Source: Patagioenas fasciata (lineage: Eukaryota > Chordata > Aves > Columbiformes > Columbidae). From it: a stretch of DNA of 64,000 bases. The stretch lies in NCBI RefSeq assembly GCF_037038585.1, contig NC_092524.1:69340552-69404551 (forward strand), in the 5' to 3' direction. Numbering within the stretch: the first letter of the stretch is position 1; each line of letters begins with the position of its first letter. A program made the translations under genes and the position numbers. Below are positions 35,990 through 46,096 of the stretch, piece after piece. The notes under the pieces are model-generated. The model was not told the origin of the DNA. It ran no database searches and saw nothing but the letters and a program-made list of their open reading frames with translations.

Positions 35990-36110
35990 CTTTTCTACTG
36001 AATCCAAATGAGCTCCCTCTTCATCTGGGGAGATCACTGTGCAGAGAGGGTTCCTTTTTGAATACACTTCAGCCAGGGATCTTCCACCCAGACCCAAGGA
36101 AACGAGGATG
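35990..36110 (+). other. Possible 121-nt exon
   Basis: A T12 tract plus GTAG forms a strong acceptor (AG at 35988-35989), and ATG|GTGAGTAAGG forms a near-perfect donor at 36111. One frame is open throughout (PNELPLHLGRSLCREGSF...). There is no recognised homology. The splice-site pair is among the strongest I found in the window. Confidence 0.25.
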
Positions 36111-36647
36111 GTGAGTAAGGTGGTGGGGATGGCTTTTGTGTGCTCCCTGCATGTGTTTCAGTGCCTGCTGTCTGTGTGCTGTGAGAGGAGAAAGTTCAGC
36201 CTCCTCCTTCACGTTTTGCATCCAGCCCTGCCAGCACATCCTTCTCTGTCAACTTCTTTCTTCTGGAGCCTGCAGATAGCTGGAGAGCAATGGGAGCGTT
36301 TGTGTTTCAATGCATTTTGCATTTCTTCCAGGTCTGTGTGCAGCTCTGGATGTCATTGAGACATGGCACAGCTTCCCCTAACCATCTGGATTGCTTTCTT
36401 TGGGCATGGGACGAGAGTGCCCACTGTGGCTGTGGAGTTTCCAACGAGTGGATGTCAAGATTTGCTTTGCCTCTGATGTGAAGTGCCGATCTCTGTTGGC
36501 TGGCACACATGCTGCTGTTCCTGGGGCTGCCTGTGCTCACCATAAATCGAATCCCCATGAGGTGGCCTTTGGTTCAGCTCAGCCGGGAGTCCTCCGACTG
36601 TGACAACACTTCTCCTACAGCCTCTAATAGCTTTTTAACTTTTTCAG

Positions 36648-36770
36648 CTATAATGGGTACCATTAAAACATTTCCCAGTCAGCTTCGTGCAGTGGTACCT
36701 GAGAAACCACCATTATTTCCTATCGTAGATATAGGGAACATCCGCACATGCATCTGCAGGGTTACTGTCG
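36648..36770 (+). other. Possible 123-nt symmetric exon with open frame
   Basis: A branch-point-like TTTTAAC and pyrimidine tract lead to TTTTTCAG (AG at 36646-36647). The donor TCG|GTAAGTGTTG begins at 36771. The 123-base interval is a multiple of three and open in one frame (IMGTIKTFPSQLRAVVPEKP...), with a stop shortly inside the downstream intron. This is the most exon-like interval internal to the window. No protein family is recognised; it may equally be a lncRNA exon or chance. Confidence 0.28.
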
Positions 36771-37928
36771 GTAAGTGTTGAGTTCTTAATGGGGATGCTC
36801 AGACACAGCAGGGCACAATGATGTCCTGGATGCTGGAGTGGCTGTGGTGGCCTCTGAAGCAATGCAGGAGGAGCTGGCTGAGACAACAACCGAGAACAAA
36901 ATATGTAAAGACCAAAATACTCAGTAGAGTCAGTAATGAGAGTTGGAGTTTTATACCTTCGTGGGCTGCCTTGTAAATCTGACTGTCTTGCAGTGGAAAT
37001 CAGAAGTAGGGGGATGCTCCAAAGCAACGTGGTGTTGCATTCACTTGGAAACAATCAGGCATGGAGACCAGGGCTTCTTCCAGCCTTGGGAGCCCAGAAA
37101 TTTTGGAAAATGATGGTGACCCTGGTGCAGAGGCTATGGGACAGGTACCCATATTGCAAGGAGCAAGCAGCCTTCAAGACTTGGTAGTGATGGTGCAAGG
37201 AGGGGATGGGTAGGTTGAATTAACCTCTCTATGTAGAAAGCCTTATGAGAAACCAACCTCTGCTTCCTGAGGGCTTTTTGGGGTGGTCCGCCTGGATCTC
37301 AAGGGCTTCCAGTCCAGGAGCACTGGCAAGAAGCAAGGGGGTGGTGGATGGATTGTTCTCTTTGTTCTAAATGTCATGTCTCTTTGTGGTGGAAATGTGA
37401 AAAGCCCCAACGTCGCTCCGGGCATGCGTTCAGGAGAAGTTTCTGGGAGAGGACTCTTTCCAGTGATGTAACAAACTGCAGTTTGCTCCAAACGTTAAGT
37501 ATTATAAATGTGGCTGATGTAATTCCATTTCAAAAAGCCTTGGAGGCTTGCAATAATAAACAGAGCTTTTTAGTACCAGGTTATTGATGCAAAATAGTTT
37601 AGCGAACTGAGTTGCTGAAGTGCAAATGCCATGTATTATTCATTAGATGCTTTCTTTCCACAAATCACTGCTCTTCATGGCGTAATGTCCCCCGCTCCCG
37701 GTAGCATCGCTCTTTGGGAAACTCTTTGGTGTGAGCCAAAACGTGGAGATGCAGACCCATCCATCAGGGCAAGCAGTTGGCTGTGTTGTTGTCTTCCAAA
37801 TGGAGTTAATAATGGGCAAAGAGGTTTAATTAATGCTTCAGAGTAATGCATCTGTTTATAAAGAAATAATGTACTATAAAATTAGGCAATGCATAGTGAA
37901 ATGTACCTCTTAATGGTGAGGCTGGCAT

Positions 37929-37954
37929 TTTAAGTGATCAGTAAATCACTTAAA
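37929..37954. promoter_or_regulatory. Perfect 10-bp inverted repeat with two NKX2-type sites
   Basis: TTTAAGTGAT (37929-37938) and ATCACTTAAA (37945-37954) are perfect reverse complements around CAGTAA. Each arm contains TTAAGTG, the known NKX2-class homeodomain core, so the element is two head-to-head NKX2 sites. It sits in AT-rich DNA free of transposons. Regulatory activity is inferred only. Confidence 0.4.
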
Positions 37955-39301
37955 TATTAAGACCTCCTTGAACAGGGATAATAAAGCAAAAGATTTGGAA
38001 ATGGGAGATACCAGTACTTACAATTATCCACTAAATAAAACATTTTTATAGTGATCATAGAGTTAATCACCTTACAGAGCAGACAGGTGATAGGGACAGT
38101 GGAAGATATGTGGCATTATTGCCTGCAGAAAAAGGGATTTCAGATGCATTTTTAAGGCCAACATCAACAAGGAGAAAATATGAATGTTTTCTGAACTCTT
38201 TATCTATTCTTTTGATGAATAAATGCAAGCAGCCATCGTTACATAGAAGAGCTCATGATCAAAAATATGATAGACTAAGAATATTCCCCAGACAGTGCTA
38301 ACACAGTTTCATGGCAGAACAGAGTGATGATCTATGAATGTTGTTTTCAAACTCCTGCTTTAAATATCTGAAAGTATTATCAATTTCCTCCATATTTTTA
38401 AAAGCAAGTTGGGCAAAAATACAGGATTACTACTTTACAACCTTAATAGAATGAGTTTTGCAGTACTCCTGTTCAATGATGGGAAGGATACAGGAGGAGA
38501 CTCCCAGGTCTCCAATGCAAGAAGTTTTGGCAGATTTCGAAGGTGAAATGAGATTTTAATGAACTGAATGAGATCCAAATGATAGGGATGATTTTCAAGT
38601 TAAATACACAGAAACTAATGGTCTGTAGGAGATACAAACTGTTTGCACAAGAACCCACACAGATCTTTGTCCCAAGCTGCGAAATTATCACAACAGCTTT
38701 GAAGAACTGTGGAAAAGGATCATGGAAAGGAGTGTCCCAGATGGTTGGAGACTCTTGATAGCCAATATCCAAATGGATAGGATGTGGAGATGTGTGTGCC
38801 TTTGAGTATGTGTCCCTCTTATTGTCTATGTGAATCTCTGACTTCTGACCAGAGCGTGTCCCCTTTACCAGTGCAACTGCAGAAATGGTCCACAATGTCA
38901 TTCAGTTCATGAAAAAGAGGGGTTTTTTTTCTTAAAGTGTTAGGACTTTCTCACTTAAAGGCAGCAGCAGGCACCTCAAATATTTTTTAAGTAATTCAAG
39001 CACAGAAAATAAGGAAATATACTTGTATAAGATATTCTTTGTCAAAGGAAATGGTTGCTGAATTTGTTGAATGGAGAGTTAGCTCTTCGTTAAGAATTCA
39101 GAGATGTCTCTGAAGACGAGAAGTAGATTGTCCGATCACACATGCTTCTTTCATCACTTGCTATTTTATCATTTGTCTATGTGAAAAAATAAGCAGAATA
39201 TCTAAGCAACTTTATGTAAAGAGAAGGAAAAGATGATGTGATGGATCCCATCTTCGGGTGCTGGGCTGCTGATTTCCAGATCTACCTAAGGTTTTGGATT
39301 T

Positions 39302-39331
39302 AAAACCAAACCAAAAACAACCAAACAAAAA
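39302..39331. repeat. A-rich CAAA-type simple repeat
   Basis: An irregular run of AAACC, CAAAA and CAAAC words. It is a low-complexity tract with no attached transposon recognised. Confidence 0.7.
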
Positions 39332-41597
39332 TGAGAGAAGAAAATGAAAAAGGAACAGATGATCAAGAATGCAGAAAATTCAGCCCAGGCATCCTGGCTG
39401 GTCTCTGAAATGCATTGAAACAGCATATCTTCTGGAATATCTTTCATATTTTGTGCTGAAGTGTTTAATGTTGGAATCAATACAGAGACAGTTTAGTAGC
39501 AGCTGTGTCTTAACTTGATCTACTTTTGTGGGATAAAAATTATTTTGAAATTAATTTCCTCCCTCAGTTAGCACTTGGAAATGTTTCTAAAATGAAGAAA
39601 AATGTAGCTTCAAAAGCCCTTTTGTGAGAAGTATGCTTGAACATCAACAATTTCACAATAAACAACAGTTTTCCTAAGAGATTTTCAAGAATAACTATTT
39701 TGTGCTTCTTGGGACTGAGCCTTGTGCCCATTGCAGCACTGCCGGGCCCATGAAACCCACGAGTTTTGAGATGAACTGGCACGTATCTCATCCCAGATTC
39801 TCTTCATGGCAGATTAAGCCAAGTTAAAATAGCAACTGACCCTTAGAAGCTGCGGAAAAGACGCTTCAGATGAGAAGTAATTTATTCTGATTAGTGCTGA
39901 CTGCTTGTCAAACACCAGCCCAACTATTCCCCGTCTTCTGCCCCACAAGGTCAGAGAGCTTGACCTAAACTCCTCCTGGATTCATCTTAAATAACAGAGA
40001 GGGATGATGAGCCGTTCGTAGGAACGGGGACTCGAAGAAGTTCTATTTCATGGTCACTTGGGTAATTTGCAGCTGGATTTCTTCTTGACCTTTCTGCCCT
40101 GTGTTGTTAACAGCAAAGAGGTCTTGTCTCCTCCGATCATTTTAATCTGAAGAAAGCTGCCAGGTAGTGTTGAAAACACATTGGACTCTATTTTCTGTGC
40201 AAACAAACCCGATTTGTGATGAATATTTAGCATCCTCGACCTTTTGATCTTGATCATTAGAGAAGCGAGTGGCAGGAGCTGCGTCCTCCATGGAGAGGAA
40301 CACCTCGGGGTTGGCATCTTCTCACCATGAATGGATGCACGAAGAGGACGCTCCTTGGTATCTATACAGCAAGTGAGGTATATTTATATTTTTATATATC
40401 AAATTTTCTCCCTTCAGGAGAACAAACTTGCCCTGGACAGGTACAAGTGGATGGAGAACCTGCTAGGGCTGGGCCAACCTCTGCCAAAGCCTCTGCAAAC
40501 CTTCTTAGGGCACACTGAGACCAAAACGATAAATTCCTGGGAGGTCACTTAGCAGGGGAAGAACGTCTTCACCTTTCAATTATCAAGGTTGCGACTTTTA
40601 TTTAGGTTTGAGAGCAGGAATCCTGCCCTTCCCGACCTCTCCTGCACCCAGGGAGGGAATCCTGATTGAACTATGACCAGGAGAACTTTGTGGGGCAGAG
40701 ATCGGGTGTATTAATGGCAACGTGATCAGCTGGCATTTAATTTACACTTGGACAGCAAGCAGAAAACTCATTTCCAAGAAATTTTGCTGCTTCAAATATT
40801 TGCGTTTTGAAATGAAAGGGAGTAAAAATGACGTTTCGTGATACAAATTCCAGAAACCCATTTGCTTTAGAGGGACTGAACAGCTTTATTTCAAATTGAT
40901 TATTTTTTTTCCTTAGGAAATGTATTTAATTTAAAAAAAATTATTCATAGGAGAAATTGAATAATTTTGAAAATGATGGAATAGGGTACATCAATGTCAT
41001 TGAAGTGCTTTTGCCTAAATAAAATATTGCTGACATTAGTGAGGTTTTGAAAACATTAAGACTTGGTTGAAAATGCTCACTGTTCGTCCTAGCACTTTGA
41101 AAAATTTCCAGGCAGACCTAATTCAAATGATGTGTATTTTTTCCTAATTTTTTTTTTGTTAGTGTCTCAATCCTTTAATTGCAGTTGAAGGAAGCATACA
41201 AAGTGGTCCATTTTGCACTAAAATAGTCCACAATATGTGATTTCCTCATCTGTGTTGTGGATGCTGATCTTCAAAGGTTCTCTCAATCTGTAGGTCTCCC
41301 TGCAAAAGCAACTTCTGTCCTTTACGCCTTTTCACAAACTGTGTGAAAGCATTAATTCAGTTTACATCCTGACATCCACAGGTCTCTTTTCCCAGGTCTG
41401 GTATTGGGGTTGAAAGCTGTAAGGTTGGGATTTTCCTAACAAAAAGCAAGTTTTGTGTGACTGTAGGCTCAGCAGGAGACCATGTCCTGAGCATCAGGTA
41501 CCGTGTAACCAATGATTCCTGGCCAGGAGAGCCCAGTCCTGTGAAAATGCCCTTTTTCTTCCTCCAGAAAACACCAGCATCTCTCAAAGCTGGGAAA

Positions 41598-41701
41598 CCA
41601 TAGAATCACAGAACAGTTTGTGTTGAAGGGACCTTCCCAGACTCCCAGTGCCACCCCTGCCATGAGCAGGGACATCTTCAACAGCTCAGGTTGCTCAGAG
41701 C
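41598..41701 (-). mobile_element. CR1 LINE 3' stub
   Basis: Reverse-strand CR1 terminus: CATAGAATCACAGAACAG, 'gtgttgaagggacctt', 'gccatgagcagggacatc' and 'cagctcaggttgctcag'. It is the same 3'-end type as 24598, 25680, 27606 and 55346, truncated before the frame-shift site. Confidence 0.93.
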
Positions 41702-42065
41702 TTACAAAGAAGTCTTAAATAGATATATTTTTTTTCTTCTGAAACTCTGAGAACAAATAAATACTAAATTCTATCCCCTCACCGTCTTAATCTGGGGTTT
41801 TAAGCTAAAATAAATTAGTATTTTTCTGTATGTCTATGGAGAAGGAAAGTGTTTTCACCTTCATCATCGCTCCCTTCCCAGTTCCCCCTGCTCCTGCCCC
41901 AGCGTCTTCCACAGAGGAAATGTTAAAAAGTGGAAACAAAATACCAGCTTAAAAGCATGCAAAAATTTCCAACAACAAACATATTTCCAGGAAAGAACTG
42001 ATTGGAAATAATCACTTCTTTTGGTAGGAAATATTTAGGGCTGTCTCTGGCTGCAGGTGGAAGTG

Positions 42066-42093
42066 GTGACTTCATTCAAGTGACTTCATTCAA
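42066..42093. repeat. Exact 14-bp tandem duplication
   Basis: GTGACTTCATTCAA occurs twice in direct tandem (42066-42079 and 42080-42093) without mismatch, indicating a recent slippage or repair duplication. Confidence 0.9.
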
Positions 42094-42500
42094 TGCCTGG
42101 AGGCATCCAGGACAGGGACTGTGCCCTCTAGGATGCTGCTCTGATGGGGTTTTGAAACAAAGGACCATTTTAGGGTAGAAAAACTGGCCTTGTGTTTAGT
42201 GGGAGCAGAATATTTCGGAGCTGAGATGGAAAGAAATGTGTGCGAAGGGAAATTTATTTAAATACGGTTTTACACTCATTTCATAATAGTAGCATTTTAT
42301 CTTTTTTACGTTGATTTATGGGCGCTGAAGCGGAACAGAGGAGTTGGAAGAAAGCAATTAATGAATGAAGAAAAAAAGCCCTGCACAAATGCTTCAAGAT
42401 AAAAAAAAGGCAAAAAAATTAAAAAGAGAGAGAAATTTTCCAAAAGCTGAAGAAAAGGGGATAATTGATGGTTCCATTTTAACTCAATGTTATTTCTGGA

Positions 42501-42526
<26 letters not shown>
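42501..42526. repeat. T26 homopolymer
   Basis: The longest homopolymer in the window. On the opposite strand it would be a poly(A) tract, but no AATAAA lies at the expected distance, so a retrotransposed origin is not shown. Its length is likely polymorphic and error-prone in sequencing. Confidence 0.9.
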
Positions 42527-42531
<5 letters not shown>

Positions 42532-43244
42532 GTGTTATTTACTGCGTAGTTTAGAGCTGACAGAAAATAAACAGCATTTGCAATATAATGTCGTTACCAC
42601 CATGATGCACTTGCTCATCCTACTTGGCTGTCAAGTTCCAGCTCCAGCCCACATCAGTCAACGTCGGCTGTGATGGAGTCTGTTTTTAATAAGCACGGTG
42701 CTATAATTACCTTATTGCAAAGTTAAAGCCAAATGACACTTATGATGAAGGTTTCATGGCTAAACAGTAAAGCCAGTGAAGCATTTGCAAACCAACTGTC
42801 AGAGAGGAAATAGCTGTTGGAGGATTTGTTTCTTTATTGCTCGATGAGGGTCACTTCGTTTGTACTTGGAAAATTTGTCACGACACAAAGGGTGGAAAAG
42901 GGAGACAAAACTCTGAAGAAAAGGGGAAATATGGTGGGCAGCTGCTGAAGGGGCAGGTGGGTAGGTATTTTATGGGAAACCAAAGGATTGATCAAATTAG
43001 ATGCTGGATGTGCTGCTCTGTCACACTTTGAGTTATGCTGATGGGAGGTGGCTCCCAATTTCATCACAAATTTCCCAGTATTTGATGTTTCCCATCCCAG
43101 GCTCTTCTGTTGCACGGGGCAATTGTGGGGTAAACTCCGCTTTCATTGAAATTAAACTTCTACCTTTTACAGCTGCTGAAAACAGTTTGGAAGGGTGAAA
43201 GCACTTCATTTGGTTTTCCAGAGAAAAATGGAACTACTTGGTGA

Positions 43245-43275
43245 AATAAAGCTTCCTTCAGGAAAAAAAAAAAAA
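43245..43275 (+). other. Polyadenylation signal followed by A13 (possible retrocopy end)
   Basis: AATAAA at 43245-43250 is followed 12 bases later by 13 consecutive A (43263-43275). This is the geometry of a processed mRNA 3' end inserted by retrotransposition. Upstream frames (42834-43198) show no recognisable protein, so if it is a retrocopy only a 3' UTR may be present. Confidence 0.3.
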
Positions 43276-43702
43276 TTACATTTTCTAGGGAACTTCATGA
43301 GAAATTGCTTATTAATTGTATCCACTATAAACTGCACTACTTAAATCATCTTCCAGTTGCAAATTTTAGCTGTGCTCTCCATTCATAAGCCGTTCATCCG
43401 CTGGAACTAAAAAGGCTCTGCCTTGATGAGCTGCGTCGTCTTGATGTTAAATTAAAGAGGGATTTTTGCCTTTGACACCAAAATGTCTGTGGTTAGGTTT
43501 GAATCTCTCACTCACATTTATCTATAACTAAAGGGGGGGCTGGTGTTAACGCACCTGCAAGCACATGGCATTACAAAGATTGACTCTCAGCTCAGTTAAT
43601 ATCAGGATTGACTTTTATTTTTGTTTTCCCTCTGCTTTTTTGTTTATTTTTTGAAAAATTATTGCTGAATTCAGGAGTTTTCACTCCCTTGTTGACTGGA
43701 GA

Positions 43703-43881
43703 CCACTGGAGCACCCCAGGCTGCCCAGGGAAGTCGTTGAATGACCATCCCTGGAGGTGTTTAAAAGGTGCGGAGATGAGGTTCTCAGGGACATGGTTTA
43801 GTGACAGTGTTGGGTTAACAGTCAGACTCGATGGTCTTGAGGGTCTTTTCCAACCAAAATGATTCTGTGGTTCTATGATTC
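43703..43881 (+). mobile_element. CR1 LINE 3' fragment
   Basis: CR1 tail: 'ccaggctgcccagggaag', 'accatccctggaggtgt', 'gcggagatgaggttctcag', 'gggtcttttccaaccaaaa' and TGATTCTGTGGTTCTATG. It belongs to the same group as 33084 and 52866. Confidence 0.94.
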
Positions 43882-46028
43882 CTTCTCCTGCTTTGGGGAT
43901 ACGTGTGTTGTTTGCTCTGCAGCTTTTCCTTCCCTGGTGTTTCCAAAACATCTCTTTCATGGTAAGGCAACTCCACAGCCACCAGCTCAAGAAGGAAGCT
44001 TGAAGGTTGGTGTTTTCAGGTCCCTTCGTGGCTCATGGCCCCAGGTTTTGCAGCAGCTCCCCCAGCTTCTGTGGGAAGACAGTGGAGTGGGAAAGGGGAT
44101 GTTTGGGCAGAAGGTTGAGGGGTGCAGACCAGCAGGTCTCTTCTGTCCCTCCTGCAGCAGGTTGGAAGTGTTGGCTGAGGTCAACGTGTCCACCTTGGTT
44201 TGATGTGGCCATGGCCTCAGTGTGGGCTATGGGATGATGTAAGGCAATTTCCCGTGATTTAGGGTGGACAAGAGCTGACTGCTCAGCCAGTTTTCTGTAG
44301 CTTCTCTGGCTTTCTTGCTACCAAATGGCATCTGGTAAAAACCTCATGGGTATAATTGTATCTGGGGAAAAAAATAAAGGACTTTGGTAATCTTGGGGCT
44401 GGTGCAGAGATGCTTTTCATTGAGCTTTTTGCTGTTCAATTTAACGTGTAATTTCTCTGCCCAAAGAACCTATTGGCTCAGCTCTTAAGATAATTACTGG
44501 ATTTCACATTGAAAACCCTTCATACAAATATTTAAAAATACAAAAGAACAAAGGCAAAATAGCTTCACATTATTAATCAATGAGAGTAGAAGGGCGTATT
44601 GTTATGAAAATACAGCACCCACTCCTCCAGCTTTTACAGAGCACCAGATGGTATAACATTTGTGGAGACGTATCTTCAACAAACAGCCTGGATTAACCAT
44701 TTAACGCTCCCGTCTCCGGTTCAGATTTTCTCAATAGGCAGGGGAAGGCTGGGCAGGAACCAGTTTTTGGACGAGCATCAGGAACAGGCTGAAGGTGTCC
44801 TTGGCTTAATGCAAGTGACTTTCTGTTACACTCAGATTTACACTCTCTGCTGTTGGCATGCCCAGCTTGGTGTTTCTTTCAGGAGATATAGGGGGTTGTT
44901 AGAGAGATATTGGACTGAGACCAGCATATATCACAGGCTACTTTCACTATCGTGCGCATTGCATGTATGTTTGCAATGCAAAAAGCGGCGACTCTGCTGT
45001 GCACCTACTAGTGCTATAAATTGGATTCCACTCCTAAGTGAATGAGAAGAGATATAAAGGATAAGCAAACATGCATTTGTAGCAGTAGAATTGCTCTGGC
45101 CCGAGGCTGACCCCTGCTCCCAGCACAAATGAACAGATTTCTCGTTATGTAGCTGCATAAAGACCTGCCTGACCTACAGCGGTGCCCGAGCGCTTCCTCT
45201 GCCGTATCCATTTGTTGGTCCAGCGTGGTGGGTGAGACAGAGCAGGCTGCACTGCTGTTGCTACTCAAACCCCAGGTCCCTTTTATAACCCTTTGACTTG
45301 GTGGTTTTACACAAGAAGGCTGTTGAATGTTATAGTGCTGACGCAGTTCTACAGTTCCGCGTAATTCAAGGGACAGAAGAGTTTCCACCTGGCAAGTCCC
45401 GTTGAGCTCAGAGCCTTGCAGGCCCTCAGCAGTGACCCTCAGCCAAAAATAAGTTATAATCTGAAGAGACACACACCAAAAGCAAGGAAGCGTCCATCAG
45501 ATTTGCTAAGCCCAGCTCCCTCACGGGCCAACATTTTGCATTATTCGCAGCCCTCTGCCTGCTCTTGATAAACCAGCAACTTTTCTTGACCATGTTTATA
45601 GGAAAAATAAACTCTCATTTTCATTTACTGTTCTCAGTTGCAGTTCAAAAAGCCAGAAATACAGAGACAGAAATACAGAAAATCGCTGTCCCAGAAACAA
45701 ACCTGGCAGGCAACGGAAGAGGGGACAATCCATTTTCCTCTCCAGCTATTCACAGTATAAATGAGAAACTGTATTTATTCTCTCATTTCTCGAGGGGACT
45801 TCCCCAAGTTATTAGAATCTGCCTTATTAAATAATTGAGAAAGCTTGTCATAAAGTGACTTCTCCCTCCCTATCTATCATTGAGATGTGCAGAAAATGAC
45901 ATGTCAAGGAACATTTGCTAGGAAAGCTTCAGGGACCATTAACTCTTGTCACCGCTTAAGTGATTAAGGAACCAGAAACAGTGATACTCTTCCCCAGCTG
46001 GTTTGTAAGTGTCTATGTACCAGGTCTT
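43882..46028. other. Unique intergenic DNA
   Basis: No gene or transposon is recognised. A small inverted repeat, GCATTGCA (44956-44963) with TGCAATGC (44972-44979), is present. The 152-codon minus-strand frame (45014-45472) has no domain. Confidence 0.5.
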
Positions 46029-46096
46029 CCATCCTCCTCTCTGGCCAACCAGAGCCAGTATTTCACCACCCTCATTGTAAACAATTTCTCTTCTAC
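46029..46096 (-). mobile_element. Old CR1 LINE internal scrap
   Basis: About 68 bases resemble a reverse-strand CR1 RT C-terminal segment: 'ctctctggccaaccagagc', 'cagtatttcaccaccctc' and 'attgtaaacaatttctc'. It has the non-shifted version of the lineage-defining site. Both ends fade into unique sequence, so it is an old, eroded copy. Confidence 0.65.

Larger units (their letters stand above)
36771..41597. other. AT-rich unique DNA
   Basis: No transposon is recognised in about 4.8 kb. It contains the NKX2-type inverted pair (37929-37954), an A-rich CAAA-like tract (39302-39331) and a weak splice-bounded segment near 40419. The 142-codon minus-strand frame at 38473-38901 has no domain. Confidence 0.5.
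41702..43262. other. AT-rich unique DNA
   Basis: It holds a 14-bp tandem duplication (42066-42093) and a T26 tract (42501-42526). The downstream part, to 43262, ends in AATAAA and a poly(A) run, so a processed retrocopy is possible, but I recognise no source gene. Confidence 0.45.

Noticed and set aside
40419..40439. Very short exon-like segment after a TCTCCCTTCAG acceptor
   Set aside because: The donor (CAG|GTACAAG) is weak and the segment is tiny; support is too thin.
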